Below, piece after piece: positions 51,990-61,121 of a stretch of DNA of 64,000 bases. The stretch lies in NCBI GenBank assembly GCA_017935625.1, contig JAGBHC010000040.1:49187-113186 (forward strand), read 5' to 3'. Source of the DNA: Rikenellaceae bacterium. Its GTDB lineage: Bacteria > Bacteroidota > Bacteroidia > Bacteroidales > Rikenellaceae. The notes under the pieces were generated by a model. The model was not told the origin of the DNA and searched no databases. It saw only the letters and a list, made by a program, of their open reading frames with translations. The number at the start of each line of letters is the position of its first letter. Position 1 is the stretch's first letter. The position numbers were made by a program, and so were the translations under genes.

Positions 51990-54900
51990 ATGCTGAACAA
52001 GATTATAGGCTATTCGTTGAATAATCGCCTGTTGGTGGTTATCATAGCGGCGCTTGTCTCCGCTACGGGGCTCTACACGGCATTCCACATGGAGGTGGAT
52101 GTCTTTCCCGACCTGAACGCTCCCACCGTGGTGGTGATGACCGAAGCCAGAGGCATGGCGGCCGAAGAGGTGGAGCGTACCGTCACGTTCACCATCGAGA
52201 CGGCTCTCAACGGAGCCACCGACGTGCGCCGGGTGCGTTCGTCGTCCACCAACGGCTTTTCGGTCGTGTGGGTGGAGTTCGATTGGGACACCGATATCTA
52301 CATCGCCCGCCAGATTGTGAGCGAGAAGCTGGCCACGGTGGGCGAGAATCTGCCCTCGACGGCCGGACAACCCATCCTGGGACCTCAGTCGTCGATTCTG
52401 GGCGAGATGATGATTGTGGGTCTCACCTCCGAGCAGACCTCGCTGCAGGACCTGCGCACCATCGCCGACTGGACCATCCGTCCCCGTCTGCTCTCCACGG
52501 GCGGCGTGGCGCAGGTGGCGGTCATCGGCGGTGAAATCAAGGAGTACCAGATACAGATGTCGCCCCGCAGAATGCGGCGCCTGGGCGTCTCGGTGGACGA
52601 ACTGCTGACCGCCACGCGCGACATGAACCTCAATTCGTCGGGCGGCGTGCTCTACCAGTACGGCAACGAGTTCGTCATCCGCGGCATGGTGGCCACCACC
52701 GACGCGGAGCGCATCGCCAAGGGATTCGTCAAGTTCTCCGAGGCCGGGGAACCCATCACCGTCGAGGATGTGGCCGAGGTGAAAATCGGAGCCAAGTCGC
52801 CCAAGCTGGGCGTCGCCTCCGAGCGGGGCGAACCGGCGGTGCTCATCACGGTCACCAAGCAGCCGCAGACCAACACCATCGAACTGACCGCGCAGCTCGA
52901 CCGCACGCTGGAGGATTTGAGCCGCACGCTGCCGGCCGATATCCGCATTTCGACCGACATCTTCCGCCAGTCGCGCTTCATCGAAAGCTCGATATCCAAC
53001 ATCCAGAAGTCGCTGTGGGAGGGAGCGCTGTTCGTGGTCATCGTGCTCTTCATCTTCCTCATGAACGGCCGTGTGACGCTCATCTCGCTGGTGGCCCTGC
53101 CCCTTTCGCTGCTGGTGGCCATTGTGGCGCTCAAGGCGATGGGGCTCACCATCAACACCATGAGCCTCGGCGGTATGGCCATCGCCATCGGCTCGCTGGT
53201 GGACGACGCCATCATCGACGTGGAGAACGTCTACAAACGCCTGCGGGAGAACCACGCGCTGCCGGCCGAGGAGCGCAAACCGGTGCTCGCCGTGGTCTAC
53301 GATGCCTCGAAAGAGATTAGGACCTCGATAGTCAATGCCACGATAATCACCATGGTGGCTTTCGTGCCGCTCTTCTTCCTGGGCGGTATGGAGGGGCGCA
53401 TGCTCAAGCCGCTGGGCATTTCGTTCATCGTTTCGCTTTTCGCCTCGATGATTGTGGCCGTGACGCTCACTCCGGTCATGTGCAGCTATATGCTCACCTC
53501 CGAGCGGGCCTTGCGCCGTAGTGAGAAGGAACCGCCCGTGTCGGCGTTCCTCAAGCGGATGTATGCCCGTGCGCTGGAGTGGGTGCTGCGTTTCAAGAAG
53601 TATGTCATCGGCGGTGCCGCGGCGCTCTTCGTAGCGGCTCTGGCGGTCTTCTCGACCCTGGGCAGCAGCTTCCTGCCCCCGTTCAACGAGGGGTCGCTCA
53701 CCATCAACATCGGCGCTCTGCCCGGCATCTCGCTCGAGGAGTCGGACAACATGGGCCGGATGGTGGAGCAGATTCTGCTGGAGGTGCCCGAAATCAGGAC
53801 CGTAGCCCGCAAGACGGGCCGGGCCGAACTCGACGAGCACGCGCTGGGCGTGAACGCTTCGGAGCTGGAGGCCCCCTTCGAGCTGGACAAGCGCAGCCGC
53901 AGCGAATTCCTGGCCGACGTGCGGGCCCGTCTGGGGGCGCTGAAGGGACTGGACGTGGAGATTGGCCAGCCCATTTCGCACCGCATCGACGCCATGCTGT
54001 CGGGTACCAAGGCCAATATCGCCATCAAGCTCTTCGGCGAGGACCTCAACAAGATGTACTCGCTGGGCAAGGAGATTAAGGGTGCCATCGGCGACATCGA
54101 GGGGATTGCCGACGTGACCGTCGAGCAGCAGGTGGAGCGGTCGCAGCTCCAGATTGTCCCCCGCCGCGAGCTGATGGCCCGTTACGGCATTTCGCTGCCC
54201 GAATTCACGGAGTTCGTGGCCGTGGCGCTCGAGGGCGAGGCCGTGTCGCAGATTTACGACGGAAGCGCCACCTTCGACCTCACGGTGAAGGTGGGCGACG
54301 AAGACCGCCGCAGCGTGGAGGAGATAGGCAATCTGCTCATCGACTGCGCCGACGGCCGCAAGGTGCCGCTCGGCTACGTGGCCGACATCACCTCCACTTC
54401 CGGACCCAACACCGTCAATCGCGAGAACGTGAAGCGCAAAATCGTGGTTTCGGCCAACGTCACCGGGGGCGACCTGGGCGGTGCGGTGGAGCAGATACGC
54501 GAGCGCATCGAGAGCGATGTGGAACTGCCCGAGGGCTACTACGTGGAGTACGGCGGTCAGTTCGAGAGCCAGCAGGCCGCCACGCGCATCCTCACCTTCA
54601 CCTCGATTGCCGCGCTGCTGGTGATATTCATGCTGCTGTTCCAGGAGTTCAAGCGGGTGTCGCTGGCGGGTATGATTATGATTAACCTGCCGCTGGCGCT
54701 CATCGGCGGCGTGGTGGCCGTGTGGGTCACTTCGGGCGTGGTGAGCATTCCGGCCATCATCGGATTCATCTCGCTGCTCGGCATCGCCGTCCGCAACGGC
54801 ATTCTGCTCGTCTCCCATTACGGCCAGCTGCGCGAGCAGGGCCTGTCGCTGCGCGAGAGCGTGGTGAAGGGTTCGCTCGACCGTCTGAACCCCATTCTGA

Positions 54901-55088
54901 TGACCTCGCTCACCTCGGCCCTGGCGCTCATTCCGCTGGCGTTGGGCGGCGATGTGAGCGGCAACGAAATCCAGAGCCCGATGGCCAAGGTGATTCTCGG
55001 CGGACTCATCAGTTCGACGTTGCTCAACGGATTCGTCGTGCCGGTGGTCTACCTGTTGTTGAATAGTAAAAAGAGTGAAAATGCGTAA
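51990..55088 (+). CDS. Heavy-metal efflux RND pump (CzcA/CusA family)
   Basis: A 1032-residue HME-RND pump. TM4 contains AIAIGSLVDDAIIDVENV, the CusA-like form (Asp and Glu kept, first Asp of CzcA's DFG replaced by AIG). However, the three methionines that bind Cu/Ag in CusA are not found at the corresponding positions (GSLTINIGAL, LEAPFEL, and HRIDAMLSG gives only one Met). A divalent metal such as Zn, Co, Ni or Cd is therefore more likely than Cu+. The gene is flanked by the adaptor (14 nt) and the outer-membrane factor, whose start codon lies 8 nt inside its end. Confidence 0.95.
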   Translation: MLNKIIGYSLNNRLLVVIIAALVSATGLYTAFHMEVDVFPDLNAPTVVVMTEARGMAAEEVERTVTFTIETALNGATDVRRVRSSSTNGFSVVWVEFDWDTDIYIARQIVSEKLATVGENLPSTAGQPILGPQSSILGEMMIVGLTSEQTSLQDLRTIADWTIRPRLLSTGGVAQVAVIGGEIKEYQIQMSPRRMRRLGVSVDELLTATRDMNLNSSGGVLYQYGNEFVIRGMVATTDAERIAKGFVKFSEAGEPITVEDVAEVKIGAKSPKLGVASERGEPAVLITVTKQPQTNTIELTAQLDRTLEDLSRTLPADIRISTDIFRQSRFIESSISNIQKSLWEGALFVVIVLFIFLMNGRVTLISLVALPLSLLVAIVALKAMGLTINTMSLGGMAIAIGSLVDDAIIDVENVYKRLRENHALPAEERKPVLAVVYDASKEIRTSIVNATIITMVAFVPLFFLGGMEGRMLKPLGISFIVSLFASMIVAVTLTPVMCSYMLTSERALRRSEKEPPVSAFLKRMYARALEWVLRFKKYVIGGAAALFVAALAVFSTLGSSFLPPFNEGSLTINIGALPGISLEESDNMGRMVEQILLEVPEIRTVARKTGRAELDEHALGVNASELEAPFELDKRSRSEFLADVRARLGALKGLDVEIGQPISHRIDAMLSGTKANIAIKLFGEDLNKMYSLGKEIKGAIGDIEGIADVTVEQQVERSQLQIVPRRELMARYGISLPEFTEFVAVALEGEAVSQIYDGSATFDLTVKVGDEDRRSVEEIGNLLIDCADGRKVPLGYVADITSTSGPNTVNRENVKRKIVVSANVTGGDLGGAVEQIRERIESDVELPEGYYVEYGGQFESQQAATRILTFTSIAALLVIFMLLFQEFKRVSLAGMIMINLPLALIGGVVAVWVTSGVVSIPAIIGFISLLGIAVRNGILLVSHYGQLREQGLSLRESVVKGSLDRLNPILMTSLTSALALIPLALGGDVSGNEIQSPMAKVILGGLISSTLLNGFVVPVVYLLLNSKKSENA

Positions 55089-56259
55089 GTCGATTATATT
55101 GCTGTGCCTGCTGTTGTCGGCCGCACGGCTTTCGGCCCAGAACTCCGTACAGCGGGTGCTGGATGCCATAGAAAAGAACAATGCGTCGTTGCAGTCGGCA
55201 CGGAGCAATGCCGACGCCCTGACCCTCGAGGCCCGCACCGGCAATTCGCTGGAGAACCCGGAGGTGGAGTATGTCCGCAACTGGAGCCGGGGGCCCGAGC
55301 AGACCGTGGAGGGCGAGTTGGGCGTGACCCAGTCGTTCGATTTCCCCACCGCCTATGCGGCCCGTAACAAGGCGGCCCGGCTGAAGGCCGAGGTCTACGG
55401 TCACGAGTTGAACGCACGCCGGCAGGAGCTGCTGCTCGAGGGCAAGACCCTGTGCATACGGATTGTCGCGCTGCGCCGTCAGGTGGCTCTGCTCGAGAGC
55501 CGGGTGGAGAACGCACGGCGGGTGGCTGCGGCCTATGCCTCGCGGCTGGAGGCCGGAGAGGCCAATGTCATCGAAAAGAACCGTTCCGACGTGGAGCTGG
55601 CGTCGGTGCAGAGCGAGTTGAACGACAGCCGGATGGAACTGGCGTCGGCGCTGGTGCAGCTCGATGCCATGACGGGGGGCGAGCCCTTCGCCGACACCGA
55701 TTTCCCGGATGCGGAGCCGGTGATGCCGCTGGAGTCGATGATTGCCGAATACGAGGAGCGGGCTCCCGCGCTGCTGGCCCTGTATAGCGGCACCCGGGGT
55801 GCGCAGGCCGAATTGAAGGAGAGCCGTGCCGGGTCGCTGCCGTCGTTCACCGTGGGCTATCACTACGAACATGCCGGAAAGGCCGAACGCTTCAACGGCG
55901 TGGTGATGGGAATGAGCCTTCCGCTGTGGGGCAATCGCTACAACGTGAAGCGTGCCAAGGCCCATGCGGCCTACACGGAAAATCTGCTGCGCGAAGCGCG
56001 GGTGGACAACCGGGCCGCCCTTTCGGAGCTCTATGCCAAATACGAGGTGCTGAGCCGCACCTTGTCCGACTACCGTGCCATGAGTATCAACTGCAACGAA
56101 GCGATGGGTCTGATAAACAAGGCGCTGGATGCCGGAGCCCTGAATCTGGTCGAGTATCTGACCGAGGTGGAGGCGCTCTATTCGGTGGAGGAGCAGCGCA
56201 TAGCGGTGGAGCGCGACTTCCACCTGACCGTCGCGGGTATCAATGCCATACTTCTGTAA
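55081..56259 (+). CDS. CzcC-like outer-membrane efflux protein
   Basis: A 392-residue TolC-family protein with a signal peptide (MRKSIILLCLLLSAARLSAQ). Two OEP repeats with long alpha-helices follow, the first ending near LDAMTGG and the second containing NKALDAGALNLVEYLTEVE. The start overlaps the pump's stop by 8 nt (ATGCGTAA), so it is translationally coupled. It completes the metal-efflux operon of a His-rich protein, adaptor, pump and outer-membrane factor. It is shorter than the drug-pump factor at 5745-7238, as is typical of CzcC. Confidence 0.9.
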   Translation: MRKSIILLCLLLSAARLSAQNSVQRVLDAIEKNNASLQSARSNADALTLEARTGNSLENPEVEYVRNWSRGPEQTVEGELGVTQSFDFPTAYAARNKAARLKAEVYGHELNARRQELLLEGKTLCIRIVALRRQVALLESRVENARRVAAAYASRLEAGEANVIEKNRSDVELASVQSELNDSRMELASALVQLDAMTGGEPFADTDFPDAEPVMPLESMIAEYEERAPALLALYSGTRGAQAELKESRAGSLPSFTVGYHYEHAGKAERFNGVVMGMSLPLWGNRYNVKRAKAHAAYTENLLREARVDNRAALSELYAKYEVLSRTLSDYRAMSINCNEAMGLINKALDAGALNLVEYLTEVEALYSVEEQRIAVERDFHLTVAGINAILL

Positions 56260-56337
56260 ATTATTGGAGTATATTTTCTGATTCAGTTGTTTAGCCTTCG
56301 CCGGCAGAGCCGATTTTTTTTATCTGCAAAAAAAAAT

Positions 56338-56345
56338 TACCTTTG
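56338..56345 (+). promoter_or_regulatory. -7 promoter box (TACCTTTG) of fabI
   Basis: An exact TAnnTTTG match 24 nt before the ATG at 56370, in an A-rich stretch. No clear -33 box. Confidence 0.5.
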
Positions 56346-56369
56346 TCGGCGAATCTAAACACAATAAGT

Positions 56370-57257
56370 ATGTCTTATAATTTATTGAAAGGGAAAAAGG
56401 GCCTCATTTTCGGAGCGCTCAACGAACATTCCATTGCCTGGAAAGTCGCTGAGCGGGCTGTGGAAGAGGGCGCCCAAATCGTTTTGACCAATACGGCGGT
56501 ATCCATCCGCATGGGTACCATCGGCGAGCTGGCCGAGAAGACCGGTTCGATAGTGGTTCCGGCCGACGCCACCAATGTCTCCGATTTGGAGAATCTGATT
56601 GACAAGGCGATGGAACATTTCGGAGGAAAGTTCGATTTCATTCTTCATTCGATAGGCATGTCACCCAACGTGCGCAAGGGGCGCACCTACGACGACTTGG
56701 ATTACGATTTTCTGGCCAAGACGCTCGATATATCCGCTATTTCGTTCCACAAGGTCATTCAGGTGGCCCGCAAGAAGGATGCGCTCAACGACTGGGGCTC
56801 CATCGTGGCGCTGACCTACATCGCGGCGCAGCGGGTGCTCTACGGCTACAACGACATGGCCGACGCCAAGGCCCTGCTGGAGTCCATCGCCCGCAGCTTC
56901 GGTTACATCTACGGCCGTGAGAAGAAAATCAGGGTCAATACCGTTTCCCAGTCGCCTACGCCCACCACGGCGGGCAGCGGCGTACTCGGCCTGGACGACC
57001 TGATGAACTTCGCCGAGCGCATGTCGCCGCTGGGCAATGCCACCGCCGACGATTGCGCCAACTATGTGATAACCCTCTTCTCCGACCTGACGCGCAAGGT
57101 GACCATGCAGAACCTTTTCCACGACGGAGGATTCAGCAGCATGGGCATGAGCCGCCGCGCCATGAAGATTTACGAGGCCGGTCTGGGAATGAAGTTCGAC
57201 GACGTGAAGTCCAATCCCTATCCCTTCGGAGCTCCCGAGGGCGAGACGAAGAGGTAG
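56370..57257 (+). CDS. fabI: Enoyl-[acyl-carrier-protein] reductase (NADH)
   Basis: A 295-residue FabI that catalyses the last step of each fatty-acid elongation cycle. The Rossmann motif GALNEHSIAW (15-24) binds NADH, HSIGMSP lies in the active-site cleft, and the catalytic pair is Tyr160 and Lys167 (Y-X6-K). The tail VTMQNLFHDGG also fits the family. It starts at the ATG of MSYNLLKGKKG; a longer frame begins inside the promoter. FabI is the target of triclosan and related inhibitors. It is monocistronic and ends at a strong terminator. Confidence 0.96.
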   Translation: MSYNLLKGKKGLIFGALNEHSIAWKVAERAVEEGAQIVLTNTAVSIRMGTIGELAEKTGSIVVPADATNVSDLENLIDKAMEHFGGKFDFILHSIGMSPNVRKGRTYDDLDYDFLAKTLDISAISFHKVIQVARKKDALNDWGSIVALTYIAAQRVLYGYNDMADAKALLESIARSFGYIYGREKKIRVNTVSQSPTPTTAGSGVLGLDDLMNFAERMSPLGNATADDCANYVITLFSDLTRKVTMQNLFHDGGFSSMGMSRRAMKIYEAGLGMKFDDVKSNPYPFGAPEGETKR

Positions 57258-57274
57258 TTTCGGACCTGTTTATA

Positions 57275-57321
57275 CGAAAAAAAGAGAGTTGCTCCGTGCG
57301 GGGGCAACTCTCTTTTTTTCG
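57275..57321. terminator. Bidirectional terminator between fabI and pepD
   Basis: CGAAAAAAAGAGAGTTGC and GCAACTCTCTTTTTTTCG form a perfect 18-bp stem around an 11-nt loop, with an A-run on one side and a T-run on the other. It stops fabI rightward and pepD leftward. Confidence 0.88.
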
Positions 57322-57435
57322 TGTCGGCGGGCGGGCTTTGTTCTGCGTTACCCGGCCTGGCTGCGGGTGCGGCCCGGCCGGGGCGCTTTGTAGGGAGGCT
57401 CGCCGGCGCCCTGCCGGGATGCTTTGTGCGGGCCG

Positions 57436-58887
57436 TTACAGACTGCGGAGGGTCTCGACGAGCAGGCGCCAGAACTTGTCCACGGTGGCTATCTCCAGCC
57501 GTTCGTCGGGCGAATGGACGCCGCGCAGGGTGGGGCCGAAGGAGACCATGTCCAGGTCGGGGTACTTTTCGAGGAAGAGACCGCATTCGAGACCGGCATG
57601 GATGGCTCTCACCACGGGCTCCTTGCCGAAGAGCCGCCGGTAACTCTTCTTGGTGGCCTCCAGCAGGGGCGAGTGGGGGTTGGGGGCCCAGCCGGGATAG
57701 CCGTCCGAGTGCACCACCTCGCCGCCGCCCAGTGTGAAGACGCTCTCCACGGCCGATGCGGCGTATATCTTGCTGCTCTCAATCGACGACCGCTGCGAGG
57801 AGGTGACGGTGATGGTGTTGCCGTCGGTGAATTTCACCGAGGCCAGGTTGGTGGAGGTCTCCACCAGTCCGGGCATGGCGTAGCTCATGGCCAGCACGCC
57901 GTTGGGTACGCCCACCAGCGAGTATATCAGGCCGTGCTGCGTGTCGGGGTCCACGACGGTCTCCACCCAGGGCATCTCCGAGAGCGACATGCTCAGTCCG
58001 GGGTCGGTGTAGCGGAACTCCTCCTGCACGTCCTCGGTGAAACGCTCCCAGAAGATTTTGAACTCCTCGACCAGGCGGCTCGGAATGACGAATACGGCGT
58101 AGGCTTCGCGGGGAATGGCATTGCGCAGGTTTCCTCCGTCGAAATAACTCAGTTTGAGGTCATAGCGCCGCATGGCGAGCCACAGCATGCGGGCCATGAT
58201 GCGGTTGGAGTTGGCCAGTCCGTCGTTGATGTTGTCGCCCGAGTGGCCGCCCTTGAGTCCGGTGATGTCGGCCCGGAAGGTCGTGTGGCCGTTGGGGGTC
58301 TGCACGGGCGTGTAGGTGAAGGTGGCCACCGTGTCCACTCCGCCGGCGCAGCCGAGGAAGATTTCGCCCTCGTCTTCGGAGTCGAGGTTGATGAGGTATT
58401 TGCCGGAGAGCATCTCCCGGCCCAGTTCGAAGGCACCGGTGAGTCCGGTCTCCTCGTCCACGGTGAACAGGGCCTCTATCGGGCCGTGCTGGACGTCGGT
58501 GTCCACCAGCAGGGCGAGCGCCGCCGCCATGCCGATGCCGCAGTCGGCGCCGAGTGTGGTCCCTTTGGCCTTGACCCAGCCGTCGGCGACGTAGGTCTGT
58601 ATGGGGTCGTTGTCGAAGTCGAATATCACGTCGCTGTTCTTCTCGCAGACCATATCCACGTGGCTCTGGAGAACGACGGTCGGACGCTCTTCCATGCCCG
58701 GCGTGGCCGGTTTGCGAATCATGACGTTGCCGGCGTGGTCTTTCTTGTATTCGAGGCCGTGGGCCTGAGCGAATTCCACCAGGTAGGCGATTATCTTCTC
58801 CTCCTTTTTGGAGGGGCGCGGAATGCGGGTGATTCGGTCGAACTGCTCCCACACGGCACGGGGTTCGAGTTGTGCTATCTCTGACAT
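57436..58887 (-). CDS. pepD: Aminoacyl-histidine dipeptidase (M20, PepD/carnosinase type)
   Basis: A 483-residue dizinc dipeptidase that hydrolyses Xaa-His and other dipeptides. Metal and catalytic residues are in the usual places: His in QSHVDMVCE (about 76), Asp in LGADCGIG, the catalytic Glu of DEETGLTG, Asp in NLDSEDEGE and His in RAIHAGLECG near the C-terminus. The inserted dimerisation domain lies between. Signals for export are absent, so it acts in the cytosol. A weak -7-like box (TAACTTTA, minus strand, 58937-58930) lies upstream. It is divergent from ispF. Confidence 0.95.
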   Translation of the reverse strand: MSEIAQLEPRAVWEQFDRITRIPRPSKKEEKIIAYLVEFAQAHGLEYKKDHAGNVMIRKPATPGMEERPTVVLQSHVDMVCEKNSDVIFDFDNDPIQTYVADGWVKAKGTTLGADCGIGMAAALALLVDTDVQHGPIEALFTVDEETGLTGAFELGREMLSGKYLINLDSEDEGEIFLGCAGGVDTVATFTYTPVQTPNGHTTFRADITGLKGGHSGDNINDGLANSNRIMARMLWLAMRRYDLKLSYFDGGNLRNAIPREAYAVFVIPSRLVEEFKIFWERFTEDVQEEFRYTDPGLSMSLSEMPWVETVVDPDTQHGLIYSLVGVPNGVLAMSYAMPGLVETSTNLASVKFTDGNTITVTSSQRSSIESSKIYAASAVESVFTLGGGEVVHSDGYPGWAPNPHSPLLEATKKSYRRLFGKEPVVRAIHAGLECGLFLEKYPDLDMVSFGPTLRGVHSPDERLEIATVDKFWRLLVETLRSL

Positions 58888-58973
58888 AATCTATGCTGTT
58901 TTGATTGATTTTACATTCCTCTCGGTGCGTAAAGTTACGCATAATTTTCGGAACGGAGAAGCGTGCGGCGCTC

Positions 58974-59004
58974 TTTGTTTTTAACGGAGGTTTGATTACC
59001 TTTG
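58974..59004 (+). promoter_or_regulatory. Perfect consensus promoter of ispF
   Basis: TTTG (58974-58977) and TACCTTTG (58997-59004) are separated by exactly 19 nt, matching the Bacteroidota consensus. The ATG lies 23 nt further on. Confidence 0.88.
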
Positions 59005-59027
59005 GACTGGAATAAAGCAAAAGCGAT

Positions 59028-59504
59028 ATGGAACGGTTCAGAATAGGACACGGATATGATGTGCATGCGCTGGGCGAGGGCCTTGCGCTCCGGCTGGGAG
59101 GCGTGGACATCGAACACACCAAGGGGTGCATCGCCCATTCCGACGGCGACGTGCTGGTGCATGCCCTGTGCGATGCGCTGCTGGGCGCGGCGGCGCTGGG
59201 CGACATCGGGCTCCACTTTCCCGACACTTCCGACGATTTCAAGGGGATAGACAGCCTGCTGCTGCTCGACCGCACGGTGGAGCTGCTGCGCCGGAAGGGC
59301 TACTCGATTGGCAACGCGGACTGCACGCTCATACTCCAGCGGCCGAAGGTGAGGCCCTATATAGACCGAATGCGTCGGGTGCTCGCCTCCCGCATGGGAG
59401 TGAACATCGACGCAGTGTCGGTCAAAGCCACCACCACCGAGCGGCTCGGATTCACGGGGCGCGAAGAGGGCGTGGCCGCCGAGGTCGTGGTGCTAATCTA
59501 TTAA
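59028..59504 (+). CDS. ispF: 2-C-methyl-D-erythritol 2,4-cyclodiphosphate synthase
   Basis: A 158-residue enzyme of the MEP isoprenoid pathway that forms the cyclic diphosphate from CDP-ME phosphate. The metal ligands Asp11, His13 (RIGHGYDVHAL) and His45 (DVLVHALCDALLG) are present, as are FPDTSD and the ATTTERLGFTGREEG motif near the end. It is a single-gene unit with a perfect promoter. Its last 12 nt overlap the tail of the convergent DUF4251 gene, leaving no room for a separate terminator. Confidence 0.97.
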   Translation: MERFRIGHGYDVHALGEGLALRLGGVDIEHTKGCIAHSDGDVLVHALCDALLGAAALGDIGLHFPDTSDDFKGIDSLLLLDRTVELLRRKGYSIGNADCTLILQRPKVRPYIDRMRRVLASRMGVNIDAVSVKATTTERLGFTGREEGVAAEVVVLIY

Positions 59505-60353
59505 CGGATTCTGGTCGGTCAGATAGCCGATGTAGCGTACCGAATTGCGGGCGGTGAGCAGGTTGAGCCCCACTTCGCCCGTGGTGTTGCATATCACCAT
59601 GCTCACCACGTAGCTCTGGTCGTCCACCGAGAGGTCGAACGAAACGTTCCATCCGCACTGGATGCGGGCGCAGGAGTAGTTGCGCACGTTGAAGGTGTCG
59701 AAATTGAGTATCTCGACATACTGCACCACGCCTCCGCGGATGGTGGGCAGGTGCACCTCCACATGGTCGGGAAAGATTCCTACGTAATAGAACTGGTTGT
59801 AGATGAACTGCATGGTTCCTCCTGGCAGCTCCTGCATGCTGTTGGGCAGGAAGACGAAGTTGCGCGAAGCCACCAGCGAGTCGATGCGGCGGGCGAACTG
59901 CTCCTGCTTGAGGCGGCGGCGTTCGACGCGGTTCATGGGGCCGAGGTCATGGGGCGCGGCGGGGTAGTGCTGCTGTGCGAGCGCGGTGTAATCGTTGCTC
60001 GCGGCGACAGGCTGCGTGACGGGCTGTGCGGGGGCCTGCACGGCGGGAACGGCCGCAGCCGCAGCTGCCGGCTGGGGAACGGCGGTGTAGTTCTGCTGCG
60101 CCTGCATGGCCGCCTGCACCGTCTGGGGCTGCGGCTGCTGCACCTGGATGTTCTGGGCCTGATTCTGCTGCTGCGTCTGTACGTTCTGCTGCTGTGCGGA
60201 GAGTCGGGCCGCTTCGTATTGCTGTGCGGTGAGCACGGGTACCTGTTGTGCGGGAGCGGTCTGGGCCGTGCTTTGGGCCGGATTGCCGGCTACGGTGCAC
60301 GACAGGGTGGTCAGCCCCAGCGGAATGATGATAAAAAGGGGGTTCAGTTTCAT
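59493..60353 (-). CDS. DUF4251-like lipoprotein with Gln/Pro/Ala-rich linker
   Basis: A 286-residue exported lipoprotein: signal MKLNPLFIIIPLGLTTLSC, lipidated Cys19. Residues about 25-120 are a low-complexity Gln/Ala/Pro linker that may span peptidoglycan. The C-terminal 140 residues form a DUF4251-like domain: helix with RRRLKQEQFARRIDSLVASRNFVFLPNSM, then strands with HVEVHLPTIRGG. The second DUF4251 gene lies upstream on the same strand. Overlap with ispF at the 3' end is 12 nt. The function of DUF4251 is unknown. Confidence 0.85.
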   Translation of the reverse strand: MKLNPLFIIIPLGLTTLSCTVAGNPAQSTAQTAPAQQVPVLTAQQYEAARLSAQQQNVQTQQQNQAQNIQVQQPQPQTVQAAMQAQQNYTAVPQPAAAAAAVPAVQAPAQPVTQPVAASNDYTALAQQHYPAAPHDLGPMNRVERRRLKQEQFARRIDSLVASRNFVFLPNSMQELPGGTMQFIYNQFYYVGIFPDHVEVHLPTIRGGVVQYVEILNFDTFNVRNYSCARIQCGWNVSFDLSVDDQSYVVSMVICNTTGEVGLNLLTARNSVRYIGYLTDQNPLID

Positions 60354-60429
60354 AATCGTGTGAGGTGTTGCCGACCGGGCTCCGTCGGGCGGAGCGGGTC
60401 GTCGTTATCGGAAAAATCGGTTCGAAAGA

Positions 60430-60465
60430 ACCGGACCCGCCGAAGGCATTTCGGCCGGGTCCGGT
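60430..60465 (-). terminator. Hairpin between the two DUF4251 genes
   Basis: ACCGGACCCG and CGGGTCCGGT form a 10-bp stem extended by further GC pairs, with a T-rich stretch on the minus strand after it. It would terminate the upstream DUF4251 gene and leave the lipoprotein paralogue to read-through or a separate start. Confidence 0.6.
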
Positions 60466-60492
60466 CGCAGGTGTGACGGACGCGGGAGACGT

Positions 60493-61056
60493 TTAGTAGC
60501 GTCCCGTGATGTATCCGTTGTAGGAGACCGTGTTGTAGAGGTCGGAGGAGAGGTCGAGCGTGGCGCTTCCGCTGATGGTGTAGATGGTGAACTTGAAGGT
60601 GTAGTCCACGCCGTCGAACATCGAGGTCTTGAACGAGACCGTCCACACGTTCTCGCCCTGTTCGGTTACGTAGTCGCTGATGTAGGGAGCCACGTAGTCG
60701 ATGACCGACATGGTGTAGGGCGGAACGATGCCCTTGATGTAGGGGATGTAGATGTCGGTGTAGTCGGGGCTGACGATGATATCGAACATCGTGTTGGTGA
60801 TGGTGTGCGACATGCCGGCCGGCTGCATCTGGAAAGAGGTGGGCGAGAAGATGAAGTTGTGAGAGAGGACGATGGAGTCCATGTGGCGGGCATACTCCTG
60901 TCGTTTGATTTCGCGCTCCTTGATGCGGGCGGCCCGCTGCTGGTCGCGCAGCTCTTTCTTCTGGTTCTGAGCCATGGAACGGTGGATAGTCGGTACGAGC
61001 AGTGCCGTAGCCGCTACTGCGAGCAGAATCGCTGCGGAGAGTAGATATTTTCTCAT
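60493..61056 (-). CDS. DUF4251-like exported protein (paralogue)
   Basis: A 187-residue protein with an N-terminal hydrophobic segment (MRKYLLSAAILLAVAATALLV) that is either a signal peptide or an anchor. A short charged helix (KKELRDQQRAARIKEREIKRQEYARHMDSIVLSHNF...) follows, then a DUF4251-like beta-rich domain (TDIYIPYIKGIVPPY). The domain aligns by eye with the C-terminal part of the neighbouring lipoprotein. Starting at the ATG at 61056 omits a charged upstream extension. Possibly in the same unit as the uvrA-pqqD-kinase-peptidase genes upstream, 65 nt away. Confidence 0.85.
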   Translation of the reverse strand: MRKYLLSAAILLAVAATALLVPTIHRSMAQNQKKELRDQQRAARIKEREIKRQEYARHMDSIVLSHNFIFSPTSFQMQPAGMSHTITNTMFDIIVSPDYTDIYIPYIKGIVPPYTMSVIDYVAPYISDYVTEQGENVWTVSFKTSMFDGVDYTFKFTIYTISGSATLDLSSDLYNTVSYNGYITGRY

Positions 61057-61121
61057 AGTCTTAAAATGTTTTTCGACCATGGAATATCAAAATCCTTGCC
61101 TAATTCCTCTCCCGGGTCGCT

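Noticed and set aside
51972..55349. Minus-strand open frame of 1125 codons
   Set aside because: Antisense to the HME-RND pump; His/Leu/Asp-rich composition without motifs.
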